A stretch of DNA of 18,867 nt from JABSOG01 sp041583135 (GTDB lineage Bacteria > Pseudomonadota > Gammaproteobacteria > Enterobacterales > Alteromonadaceae). The stretch is taken from NCBI GenBank assembly GCA_041583135.1, contig JBFHGJ010000113.1, forward strand, positions 1 through 18,867, given 5' to 3'. Position numbers and translations under genes: made by a program. Below the pieces are notes generated by a model. The model saw nothing but the letters and a program-made list of their open reading frames with translations, did not search any database and had not been told where the DNA came from. Shown one piece after another: positions 6,841 to 13,727 of the stretch (position 1 is the stretch's first letter; each line of letters opens with the position of its first letter).

Positions 6841-8274
6841 ATGAGCACCATCAAACAGTTTACCATAGCCTCAAGCCTTCTTGTACTAACAGCCTGCGGA
6901 GGTTCAGGAGGCGGGGCTACTTCCAGCCCGACAACCCCCTCGAATCCTCCCCCTCAAGTACCAATTAAAAATATACTATTCGGAAAAATCGTTGAAACTG
7001 ACCGATGTGGGAAGCCCTACGAGCCTCTTGATGCCTTTGTGATCATTCATAATGACGATTTTAGCACCAAAGAATTCATCACCGCTGATGCTTCTGGAGC
7101 GTTTTCATATGAGACGGAAAACGATAAAGAAACCATCACCATTGGTCTCAAAGAGCGACCTGATGCCGAAGGGCATAGAGAACTATCATTGCGCACCTTT
7201 GTAGACCAACCAGTAAAGGATATTGGCAATATCGAATTTATCAATGTCATTCTTGAAGCTGACATCTACTTTGATGATGTACTTATAGATGGTCCTTTAG
7301 TAGAGTCAGCTTATTTTAGAGTACACGGTGTGGATGCCGCTTTTACTAAAAGCTCGGATTCTGGTTTTGCAGCTGTTAGGGCACGTATCTGCAAGACTGA
7401 TGAAGGATTACTTAGTCCTTATTCTGCAACTGTTACATATGCTGATAGTTTGATGACAGAGCCAAGTGCTCTATACGGCCAATACGTCTCAGAAGGCTCC
7501 AACTATGCCTTTGCTGATATTCAAGGTGTTAAGGTCAATGTCACCAGTAATTCTCCTGCCCCCTATTTTCGAGCAGATACTTTCGTCGATGGAAAAAGCC
7601 ATTTTGAATCAGCCGACGGTCCATTTGTCTTTCCTTATGCCAATGCTGATTTCTATCGAGTAATGGCCTTTGGTCCACAGGATGAAGCTTACCAAGACCC
7701 CGAAACAGGCGCTTCGGTATCAAGTAGCTCTATATTAAGAAAAACTTTCACGAACACTGATGAGGTTGTAGAGTTAAACTTCTTAGTCAACCCAATTCCA
7801 AATCTGAAAGACTTTATACGTGGCAACGGTGGCAGCTATGACTTTGAGGCAGTCGCAGCACAGGCAGACTATTTTATCGTCACCACTTATCTTAAAGATT
7901 TATATCTTGATGTTTTTTGGCTAGACTGGAATTTCACAGGCCCGCTTAAAGGTTCTTTTCCAACACTTAGCCAATTGGGTATTAACGATTTTCTAGATTT
8001 AGATAATTTAGACCAAAGTACAGGAGTGAGTGCTCATAGGTTTTCCTTAGCTGGCAATGAAAGCGCGCAGGGGTATTCTGATTATCTTGAGCAGCGTATT
8101 GACGACAAAGCACAGTCTTGGTTTGATTCATATCAGTCGAACGTAACCATTGTATCACCTGGGAACTACGTTGAATTTCCAGCATTGCCAGAAGGTAGCA
8201 ATTTGACAGCAATTGGTCTGCCTGCTCCTGCGTCTAACCATCAATCTAAATTGGATGCCAGACTCAATAAATAG
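6841..8274 (+). CDS. Orphan lipoprotein, AT-rich, unknown function
   Basis: This 477-aa protein has a lipoprotein signal: a short positive N-region (STIKQ), a hydrophobic stretch, and the lipobox LTAC with C19 as the lipidated residue. GGSGGG and a Ser/Thr/Pro linker (residues 20-42) follow. The body is acidic, rich in Asp, Phe and Tyr, and I recognise no domain. FGKIVETDRCGKPYEPLDAF followed by a stretch resembling a carboxypeptidase-regulatory/CNA-B-like beta unit (GAFSYETENDKETITIGLKE) suggests a beta-sandwich near the N-terminus, at low certainty. It is exported and anchored to a membrane, probably the outer one. Shine-Dalgarno AAGGA lies 8 nt before the ATG. Base and codon composition are visibly AT-richer than the flanking genes, so recent acquisition is possible. 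It appears monocistronic. Confidence 0.8.
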   Translation: MSTIKQFTIASSLLVLTACGGSGGGATSSPTTPSNPPPQVPIKNILFGKIVETDRCGKPYEPLDAFVIIHNDDFSTKEFITADASGAFSYETENDKETITIGLKERPDAEGHRELSLRTFVDQPVKDIGNIEFINVILEADIYFDDVLIDGPLVESAYFRVHGVDAAFTKSSDSGFAAVRARICKTDEGLLSPYSATVTYADSLMTEPSALYGQYVSEGSNYAFADIQGVKVNVTSNSPAPYFRADTFVDGKSHFESADGPFVFPYANADFYRVMAFGPQDEAYQDPETGASVSSSSILRKTFTNTDEVVELNFLVNPIPNLKDFIRGNGGSYDFEAVAAQADYFIVTTYLKDLYLDVFWLDWNFTGPLKGSFPTLSQLGINDFLDLDNLDQSTGVSAHRFSLAGNESAQGYSDYLEQRIDDKAQSWFDSYQSNVTIVSPGNYVEFPALPEGSNLTAIGLPAPASNHQSKLDARLNK

Positions 8275-8312
8275 AGCTTGAGCGCTTCGTTTTCAAGCCC
8301 CCAAACCCAACC

Positions 8313-8370
8313 TGAAAGCAGTACAACAATACTTGCCTCTGCACATGCTAGTGACAGTGTACTGCTTTCA
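8313..8370. repeat. 13-bp perfect inverted repeat after lipoprotein gene
   Basis: TGAAAGCAGTACA (8313-8325) and TGTACTGCTTTCA (8358-8370) are exact reverse complements separated by 32 nt. There is no T-run after the second arm, and the loop is long for a Rho-independent terminator. It may stabilise the lipoprotein mRNA 3' end, or be the remains of a mobile element. Confidence 0.6.
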
Positions 8371-8469
8371 TCTCATCAATAAATTGCAACGTTGCCCCTC
8401 CCTGCCATAAAACGTTCATAATTACCCAGTATGCTTGCGCTTAATTATTGTACTAGCCAGACTGCGTGA

Positions 8470-9675
8470 ATGAATCTACCTTTTTCACCTGCTCGTTTTA
8501 AAAAAGCGGCGTTAACCACCTTTGAAACCCTTGAGTTCAACCAAGTTCGCCAGCAAGTGTTGGCCCTGAGCAAAGCGCTCATGCAAATCGACTCAATCAG
8601 CCCTGAAGACAAAGGTTGTCAGTCAATCATCCGGGATAGGCTCAGCGCCATGGGCTTTGATATTGAAGACATGTCACGTAACGGCGTCACCAATACTTGG
8701 GCCTGTCGCGGCAGTAATGGGCCAATGCTGGTGCTTGCCGGACATACAGATGTTGTGCCACCGGGACCATTATCGTTTTGGCATACGCCACCGTTTAGCC
8801 CAACCATTTCAGGCGATCAACTGCTTGGTCGCGGGGCGGCGGATATGAAAACCGGGCTTGCCGCTTTGCTGATCGCAGCCGAACGATTTGTTGCCAAATA
8901 CCCCAATCACCGTGGCAAGCTGGCATTTGCCATCACCTCAGATGAAGAAGGGATCGCCGCCGATGGCACCCAAGCCATCATCGACCAGCTACAACAGCGC
9001 AACGTTATTCCTCAGTGGTGTCTAGTTGGCGAGCCGTCAAGTAAACAGCAGGTGGGGGATGCCATTCGCATTGGCAGGCGTGGCTCGCTTATCGGCAAAC
9101 TCAAGGTGACTGGTGTACAAGGTCACGTGGCCTATGCCCATACGGTAGTCAACCCCATTCACAAGGTGCAAAAGCTGATGCATAAAATGGCCAACAAGCA
9201 ATGGGACTTTCCTTCCCGTTATTTCCCGGCCACCAGCTTTCAGATCACCCGCTTCAATTCAGATTCTGGGGCCATGAATCTGACGCCAACCACGGCAGAG
9301 GTGCAATTTAACTTCCGCTACTCGCCAAAACAAAACAAAGAAAAGTTAAAAAAATACGTGCACGCCAAGTTAGCCAAATTGCAGGTCAATTTTGACATTG
9401 ATTGGTTTGATGAAGCCGAGCCGTATTTTTGCCGTCGTAGCGCCCTGCTAAACGCCGTCAAACAATCCCTTGTCACCATCAACGGCCATGAACCTGAGCT
9501 ATCCACCGCAGGCGGCACCTCAGATGGCCGTTTCTTTGCAGCTATAGGCTCTCATGTGGTGGAATTGGGCGTCAGTAATCAAACCATTCACCAGTGTAAT
9601 GAAGCGGTAGACATCGACGCTTTAACCAAACTGGTCTTCATCTATCAGAGCATTATTGAAAAATTGGTCAAATAA
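8470..9675 (+). CDS. dapE: Succinyl-diaminopimelate desuccinylase (DapE), N-terminally extended
   Basis: This M20 metalloenzyme hydrolyses N-succinyl-LL-diaminopimelate in lysine and peptidoglycan precursor synthesis (cytoplasm). Visible motifs are GHTDVVPPG (H92, D94), LGRGAADMKTG (D125, bridging), ITSDEEG (E159 general base, E160), VGEPSS (E188), GRRGSLIGKLKVTGVQGHVAY, TAGGTSDGRF and the last zinc ligand in IHQCNE (H374). From about residue 26 the alignment to E. coli DapE is continuous by eye; GRRGSL, GVQGH and GGTSDGRF are diagnostic for DapE rather than ArgE. At 401 aa it is about 25 aa longer than the usual 375, owing to an N-terminal MNLPFSPARFKKAALTTFE segment. No internal ATG gives a full-length domain, so the extension is probably real. 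The Shine-Dalgarno is weak. No other dap gene is adjacent. Confidence 0.9.
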   Translation: MNLPFSPARFKKAALTTFETLEFNQVRQQVLALSKALMQIDSISPEDKGCQSIIRDRLSAMGFDIEDMSRNGVTNTWACRGSNGPMLVLAGHTDVVPPGPLSFWHTPPFSPTISGDQLLGRGAADMKTGLAALLIAAERFVAKYPNHRGKLAFAITSDEEGIAADGTQAIIDQLQQRNVIPQWCLVGEPSSKQQVGDAIRIGRRGSLIGKLKVTGVQGHVAYAHTVVNPIHKVQKLMHKMANKQWDFPSRYFPATSFQITRFNSDSGAMNLTPTTAEVQFNFRYSPKQNKEKLKKYVHAKLAKLQVNFDIDWFDEAEPYFCRRSALLNAVKQSLVTINGHEPELSTAGGTSDGRFFAAIGSHVVELGVSNQTIHQCNEAVDIDALTKLVFIYQSIIEKLVK

Positions 9676-9692
9676 TTGCCAACGCCACACGC

Positions 9693-9726
9693 GGAAAAGC
9701 CGACAGCCAAAAAACTGTCGGTTTCC
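9693..9726 (+). terminator. Hairpin terminator after dapE
   Basis: CCGACAG (9700-9706) pairs with CTGTCGG (9715-9721) around an A-rich loop. The stem extends, after a 2-nt bulge, through GGAAA (9693-9697) with TTTCC (9722-9726). It lies 18 nt after the dapE stop. There is no long U-run, so efficiency is uncertain. Confidence 0.5.
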
Positions 9727-9864
9727 GGTAATATTGTAGACATCGACATTGCACCTTGTATGATATGAACGTTCACAAGTTAGGAGGTTTCCATTAAGGC
9801 AAATTCCAAAGTTGCAACGCGATGTCCAACAATATTGACGTTAGGAATAATAACCTTTGACCAG

Positions 9865-9948
9865 TCACAAAACTGTGAGGCGATTCACGAAAACACCGAT
9901 TTTCGCCGAATATCCCAACCAATTGCTTGATTTGTGACGAAAATCACA
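9865..9948. repeat. Cluster of small palindromes in the convergent gap, including a CRP-like site
   Basis: Three inverted repeats occur in 84 nt: TCACA-AAAC-TGTGA (9865-9878), CGAAAA-CACCGA-TTTTCG (9888-9905) and TGTGA-CGAAAA-TCACA (9933-9948). The last fits the CRP core TGTGA-N6-TCACA exactly, yet it lies between the convergent 3' ends of dapE and the M20 gene. Terminator-type structures are as likely as regulator sites. Confidence 0.4.
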
Positions 9949-9950
9949 CT

Positions 9951-11078
9951 TTAGGCGCTACGCGCTGCCGGCATATCTTTCATACCGTTAAATGCCCGCA
10001 AGATTTTACTGACCTGCTCAATCCGGCGTAAATAACTCTTTTTACAGGCGCGCTCATGCACCGTATGATCGCCATCACCAAATGGACCAAATCCATCAAT
10101 GGTCGGCACGCCAGCGGCGGACATGATATTGGCATCGCTAACGCCCCCTCGACGCTCAGTCAACAACTCATGACCGATTAACGACTCAAGTTCCGCCAAA
10201 AAAGCCCCTTGCTGTTGACTTGGCTGCATCACATCACGCTGAATCCCACCTGCTAATGTCGCCACCACCCCGTCAACATAACGGGTTTGGACTATCGCTT
10301 TGAGTGCGCCAAGCAAGCGGTCACGCTCTGCAACTTGGGTATAGCGGAGCTCAACCACAATTTGCGCCTTTGGCGATATGGTATTGGCGCCGATACCACC
10401 GGAGATTTTACCAGCATTGACCGTACTGCCCGCAGCCAAGTTGGTCAATTCGGTCAGGGCGATGACCATATGAGCACAAGCCAAGTTGGCATTGGCGCCC
10501 AAGTGATAGTTGTTGCCCGCATGGGCTGCTGCCCCTTCGAGATTGATCACAAAAGTGCCGACGCCTTTACGCCCAAGCACCACTTCATCGTGGATCCCTG
10601 CCGCCTCAAACACCATACATGCACCATAGTTTTGCGCCAGTGCCGCACTCACCTGTTTGCTGTCATCGCTGCCGGTCTCCTCGTCGCTCACCAACAAGAC
10701 ATCGATATCGGCAATGTCGCCATGCTCGGCTTTGACCAAACGCAGCGCCTCAATAGCAACATGATTGCCGCCTTTCATATCGCATACTCCGGGGCCATAA
10801 ATCCAGTCGGCGTCTTCGCTAAACGTGGTAAAGCTCTCCGGCGGAAACACCGTATCCAAATGCCCAAGCAACAACAGCCTCGGCTTGCCGGTAGATTCAC
10901 TGGTAAAGAGCAAATGGTCGCCAATATGCTGCCGTGGATAAGTGGTGGTATAAAACCCCAGCTCAGAGAAAATGCTTTGGTACAACCGCCCAACGGCATC
11001 GACCCCAGTTTTATTTTTGGTATACGAATTGGTGTTGATGATTGTCGCCAACTCAGAAAAGTCATACTGTGCGTTCAT
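9951..11078 (-). CDS. M20 family metallopeptidase (carboxypeptidase G2 / ArgE-like)
   Basis: A 375-aa product is expected from the ATG at 11078, where GGGAG lies 4-5 nt upstream; ATGs at 11093 and 11129 are alternatives. Motifs are GHLDTVFPP (H73, D75), GPGVCDMKGG (D100, bridging), VSDEETGSDDS (E133 base, E134), FEAAG (E158), GRKGVGTFVINLEGAAAHAG (dimerisation-domain His), GVSDAN and DGFGPFGDGDHTVHE (last zinc ligand). HLDTVFP and the GPGxxDMKGG form match the glutamate-carboxypeptidase (CPG2) branch, which removes C-terminal glutamate or deacylates N-acyl amino acids. There is no signal peptide, so it is cytoplasmic. It is divergently oriented to the two ATP-grasp genes and shares a 243-nt control region with them, so it may hydrolyse a product or intermediate made there. 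Confidence 0.88.
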   Translation of the reverse strand: MNAQYDFSELATIINTNSYTKNKTGVDAVGRLYQSIFSELGFYTTTYPRQHIGDHLLFTSESTGKPRLLLLGHLDTVFPPESFTTFSEDADWIYGPGVCDMKGGNHVAIEALRLVKAEHGDIADIDVLLVSDEETGSDDSKQVSAALAQNYGACMVFEAAGIHDEVVLGRKGVGTFVINLEGAAAHAGNNYHLGANANLACAHMVIALTELTNLAAGSTVNAGKISGGIGANTISPKAQIVVELRYTQVAERDRLLGALKAIVQTRYVDGVVATLAGGIQRDVMQPSQQQGAFLAELESLIGHELLTERRGGVSDANIMSAAGVPTIDGFGPFGDGDHTVHERACKKSYLRRIEQVSKILRAFNGMKDMPAARSA

Positions 11079-11192
11079 TTTGCTCCCGATCATTGGCGAA
11101 TACTCCCTGCTACGCCACATAGCTGCCATCCTTGCTCATAAAAATACGCGCCCAAAGGCGCCACTTGAGCAGAATATGGGCTTGAGTTATGT

Positions 11193-11214
11193 CGCAAAAA
11201 TGACGCAAAAATGA
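11193..11214. promoter_or_regulatory. 11-bp perfect tandem repeat in divergent control region
   Basis: CGCAAAAATGA is repeated twice without a gap (11193-11203, 11204-11214). The 11-bp period places both units on one face of the helix, as for regulators binding direct repeats. It lies 108-129 nt upstream of the first ATP-grasp start and 115-136 nt upstream of the M20 start. Confidence 0.45.
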
Positions 11215-11246
11215 ACCTTTCGTGTCATTGCCAGAAACAACTCAAC

Positions 11247-11268
11247 CTGCAATTAAGCTGTCATAAAA
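11247..11268 (+). promoter_or_regulatory. Pho-box-like direct repeat upstream of the ATP-grasp cluster
   Basis: CTGCAAT-TAAG (11247-11257) is followed directly by CTGTCAT-AAAA (11258-11268). This is the layout of PhoB sites: two 7-bp CTGTCAT units each with a 4-bp AT-rich tail. The second unit is perfect and the first has two mismatches. It ends 53 nt before the start codon. No good -10 is seen at the usual distance (TCAAAT at 11285-11290 is somewhat far), so the call is tentative. Confidence 0.3.
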
Positions 11269-11272
11269 GCGT

Positions 11273-11284
11273 GCGAAATTTCGC
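11273..11284. promoter_or_regulatory. 12-bp perfect palindrome GCGAAATTTCGC
   Basis: A self-complementary site 37-48 nt before the first ATP-grasp start, just after the Pho-box-like repeat. Its position near the presumed -10/+1 region would suit a repressor. Factor unknown. Confidence 0.35.
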
Positions 11285-11311
11285 TCAAATTTTCACTAAT
11301 GCACATCGAAC

Positions 11312-11315
11312 AGGA
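11312..11315 (+). promoter_or_regulatory. Ribosome binding site deciding the first ATP-grasp start
   Basis: AGGA, 6 nt before the ATG at 11322. It supports that start over an in-frame ATG at 11211, whose extra 37 residues resemble no protein domain and cover the regulatory repeats. Confidence 0.65.
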
Positions 11316-11321
11316 ATAATA

Positions 11322-12263
11322 ATGCCCCTACACACCATCGGCATGTGGATGTACCACAATGGTGGCGGCGCCGCCATCGCCAACCAGATTGCCCTCGCTT
11401 TAAAAGAACGCTCTATTCATACCATCGACAACTTAAACCTCGGCCATGCACTCGCGCAAAACGGCTCGATGATGTGCCATGGTGTCGAAATGGAAGCTCT
11501 CGATTTGTACTTTTCCTACAACGCCGGTCAACAGTCGTCTTATCAAGTGTATTTATATCAATTACTTGACCAAAGCGTTCCTTGCATCAACAGCTATGAT
11601 GCCTTTGCCCTGTCAGAGGACAAGTTCAAAACTGCTCATTTGCTTAACCGTCATGGTATTCGAACCGCCGACTACCAATTGTGCCGTTACGACAACATTC
11701 TCAGCGTCAAAAACAAGCTCGCCGAATGGGGCGGCAAAGCGGTTTATAAACCGACCGATGGCTGGGGTGGTCAGGGGATCATCAAAATCGAAAGTGAAAT
11801 TGCCCTAGACGGCCTATTGCCGCTGCTCAACGAATACAACGATGACCATTTCTATATCGAGCGCTTTGTCGATACCGACAAAACCGACTTTAGAATCGAT
11901 GTGGTCGATGGTGAAGTGGTCGGTTGCTATGGCCGCAAAGCGCCGCCGAATGAATGGAAAACCAATGTCACCAGCGGCGGTTCGGTGATCATGCGTGAAG
12001 CCAACGACGAACTGGCCGAGTTGGCCGTGAAGGTTGCACAGTTGACCGGTTTGGATATTGCCGGTGTCGATATTATTTATGACCGCGAACGTGAAGAATA
12101 TGTGGTACTTGAGGTTAACGGCATTCCAGCCTTCGCTACACCAGAGCAAGAAAAGCTCGGTATCGACTTCAACGAGCGCAAAATAGAACGCATTGTCAAT
12201 TTAATCGAACGTAAAGTCAAAGGAGCCCAAGATGCCTCAGCCTTCGCCCAAAAAGTTGCCTAA
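11322..12263 (+). CDS. RimK-like ATP-grasp carboxylate-amine ligase
   Basis: This 313-aa protein has the RimK/glutathione-synthetase type ATP-grasp layout. The pre-ATP-grasp domain ends in CINSYDAFALSEDKFKTAHL (89-108), like the N...xxDK...LL segment of RimK. The fold continues with VYKPTDGWGGQG (K143 and the glycine-rich loop), FYIERFV (E180, adenine region), DFRIDVVDGEVVG (R191), the R205 and TNVTSGG phosphate/Mg region, and GVDIIYD (D250) followed by VLEVNGIPAF (E264, N266). All nucleotide and Mg ligands expected for activity are present. Such enzymes form an acyl phosphate and join it to an amine, for example adding glutamate or another amino acid. It overlaps the next gene by 32 nt, so expression is coupled. 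No signal peptide. The substrates are unknown; it is shorter at the N-terminus than true RimK plus regulator fusions. Confidence 0.88.
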   Translation: MPLHTIGMWMYHNGGGAAIANQIALALKERSIHTIDNLNLGHALAQNGSMMCHGVEMEALDLYFSYNAGQQSSYQVYLYQLLDQSVPCINSYDAFALSEDKFKTAHLLNRHGIRTADYQLCRYDNILSVKNKLAEWGGKAVYKPTDGWGGQGIIKIESEIALDGLLPLLNEYNDDHFYIERFVDTDKTDFRIDVVDGEVVGCYGRKAPPNEWKTNVTSGGSVIMREANDELAELAVKVAQLTGLDIAGVDIIYDREREEYVVLEVNGIPAFATPEQEKLGIDFNERKIERIVNLIERKVKGAQDASAFAQKVA

Positions 12264-13650
12264 GCTTGGCTTTTTGTATCTCGACCATGTACTGAGATTT
12301 TTCGACCGCTCCAATTTCAAAAGCTGGCCTGAGGCTATCGAATCTGTTGTCTATCACTGGGGTAAAGACCAAGCGCGCTTTATTGCCGAGGTCAAGCGTA
12401 AAAAAATCGATGTGCTGATAGGCAACATCCCGGCCACCGCCTACGAAACCTTTCGAGAAATCGCGAAAGCACTGCCCGAGGTACGCTTTATTCCCTCATT
12501 GGACACCCAGTTTGCCAATAAATCAAAAGAAAACGTCACTCGCTTTTGCACCAAATACGACTTGCCGGTGCCAAAAACCCGGATCTTTTACGAGCGTGAC
12601 GAAGCCCTCAACTTTTTGGCCCAAACCAGCTATCCCAAAATCATCAAAAAATCTTATGGTCCTTCTAACTACGGCGGCTATTTTGTTCATAAGGTCGATA
12701 GCTTTACTCACGCCCAAGAACTACTGGAGCGCAAAAATTACTACCCGGTATATGTGCAGGACTTTGTGCCGATGGAGGCCGATATTCGCGTCATGCTCAT
12801 CGGTCACAAACCGGTTTGTGCCTTTTGGCGGCGCCCAGTAGAGGGCGAATGGCTGACCAATACCAGCCAAGGCGGCACGATGGACTACCAAGATGTCCCC
12901 CAAGGTGTGCTTGACCTAGCTGTTGACGCCTCAAAGGTGGCGAACGCCGAATACTGGGCTTGCGATATCGCCGTAGGTAAGGACGGTCAGTTTCGCATTT
13001 TAGAGTGCGCCACCGCGTTTGCCGCCTTCCCGTATATTCGCGACTGGATTGGTCAATACCTGATGTGGCAGCTATCCGAAGGCTTTTACGCCAAGCCACA
13101 TATCCCAATGTATAACTGGGAGGAACTCGGCAAGATCAGCGCCAATGTGCTGCGTACCATGCGCTACATTCAATTTGGCCGCGACGTACAAGTGAGCGTC
13201 AACGATGGCTGCGAAACTTTCCGTGAAATGTCGAGTGACGGCTACCCCATCATGGCGGTTGGCCACAGAAACCAAGAGGAGTGGCCAAGTGAGATCTGGA
13301 ACTATCAAGACAACTACCAGCCAAAGGCGCGCCCGCAAGAAGCGCTCATCAGCGAACAGACGGCACCGGCAGGTTTGGTTTGCGACGAAGAAGGCAGCAT
13401 AGGCTCGCAATTGAGCGACCCCGAAGCACTCAACCAACAGCTCAGCGAAACTCAGCTCTATCGCTTTTTCTCCGAGGTCAAAGGCATCGGCAGTAAGCTG
13501 GCCGACAGCATCATTGCGACTTTTGGTCTGCATGGCGTGGTCAATGCGCTCAACAACGACCCCGCAGCGCTCAGCCAAGTCAAACACATTAAAGGTAAAA
13601 AGCTCGCCAACATCATCGAACACTGGCCGGTATTTGCCAAGTCACTCTGA
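12232..13650 (+). CDS. ATP-grasp protein with C-terminal helix-hairpin-helix domain
   Basis: In this 472-aa protein residues 1-100 form a pre-ATP-grasp domain and about 95-290 the ATP-grasp core: NKSKENVTRFCTKYDLPVP, KIIKKSYGPSNYGGY (K139/K140 and loop), VYVQDFVPMEADIRVMLIG (R186), FWRRP...TNTSQGG (R200, N210) and CDIAV...FRILECATAF (D245, E258). The usual E-x-N of the last motif reads ECA, so the metal-binding Asn is missing or replaced. Residues 290-350 are an unassigned extension and 355-410 an acidic, Gln-rich linker. Residues 412-470 (FSEVKGIGSKLADSIIATFG, then VKHIKGKKLANIIEHW) are a tandem HhH like RuvA or UvrC, normally a DNA-binding fold. It starts inside the end of the first ATP-grasp gene, with AGGAG 7 nt upstream. 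Role inferred: a second ligation step, or targeting of the ligase to nucleic acid or a partner. Confidence 0.85.
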   Translation: MPQPSPKKLPKLGFLYLDHVLRFFDRSNFKSWPEAIESVVYHWGKDQARFIAEVKRKKIDVLIGNIPATAYETFREIAKALPEVRFIPSLDTQFANKSKENVTRFCTKYDLPVPKTRIFYERDEALNFLAQTSYPKIIKKSYGPSNYGGYFVHKVDSFTHAQELLERKNYYPVYVQDFVPMEADIRVMLIGHKPVCAFWRRPVEGEWLTNTSQGGTMDYQDVPQGVLDLAVDASKVANAEYWACDIAVGKDGQFRILECATAFAAFPYIRDWIGQYLMWQLSEGFYAKPHIPMYNWEELGKISANVLRTMRYIQFGRDVQVSVNDGCETFREMSSDGYPIMAVGHRNQEEWPSEIWNYQDNYQPKARPQEALISEQTAPAGLVCDEEGSIGSQLSDPEALNQQLSETQLYRFFSEVKGIGSKLADSIIATFGLHGVVNALNNDPAALSQVKHIKGKKLANIIEHWPVFAKSL

Positions 13651-13675
13651 GATCAGAGCGTCGATAAGACCAAAT

Positions 13676-13692
13676 GCGGCCTTAAGGGCCGC
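13676..13692 (+). terminator. GC-rich hairpin between second ATP-grasp and M14 genes
   Basis: GCGGCC (13676-13681) pairs with GGCCGC (13687-13692) around TTAAG, flanked by AAAT on the left and TTT on the right. It lies 26 nt after the ATP-grasp stop and 36 nt before the M14 start. The U-run has only three Ts, so it may attenuate rather than end transcription, or set the relative level of the M14 enzyme. Confidence 0.45.
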
Positions 13693-13727
13693 TTTGCCAT
13701 TTAAATAATGCAACCAACAGGTTATTC

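Noticed and set aside
10287..11141. 284-codon plus-strand open frame
   Set aside because: It is antisense to the M20 peptidase, which has all catalytic motifs; the plus-strand product is Cys/His/Gln-rich shadow sequence without a domain.
11211..11321. N-terminal extension of the RimK-like ATP-grasp protein
   Set aside because: The extra 37 residues overlap the 11-bp repeat, Pho-box-like motif and palindrome, and a good AGGA precedes the ATG at 11322.
13072..13623. 183-codon minus-strand open frame
   Set aside because: It is antisense to the HhH part of the second ATP-grasp gene, with no start signal or recognisable motif.
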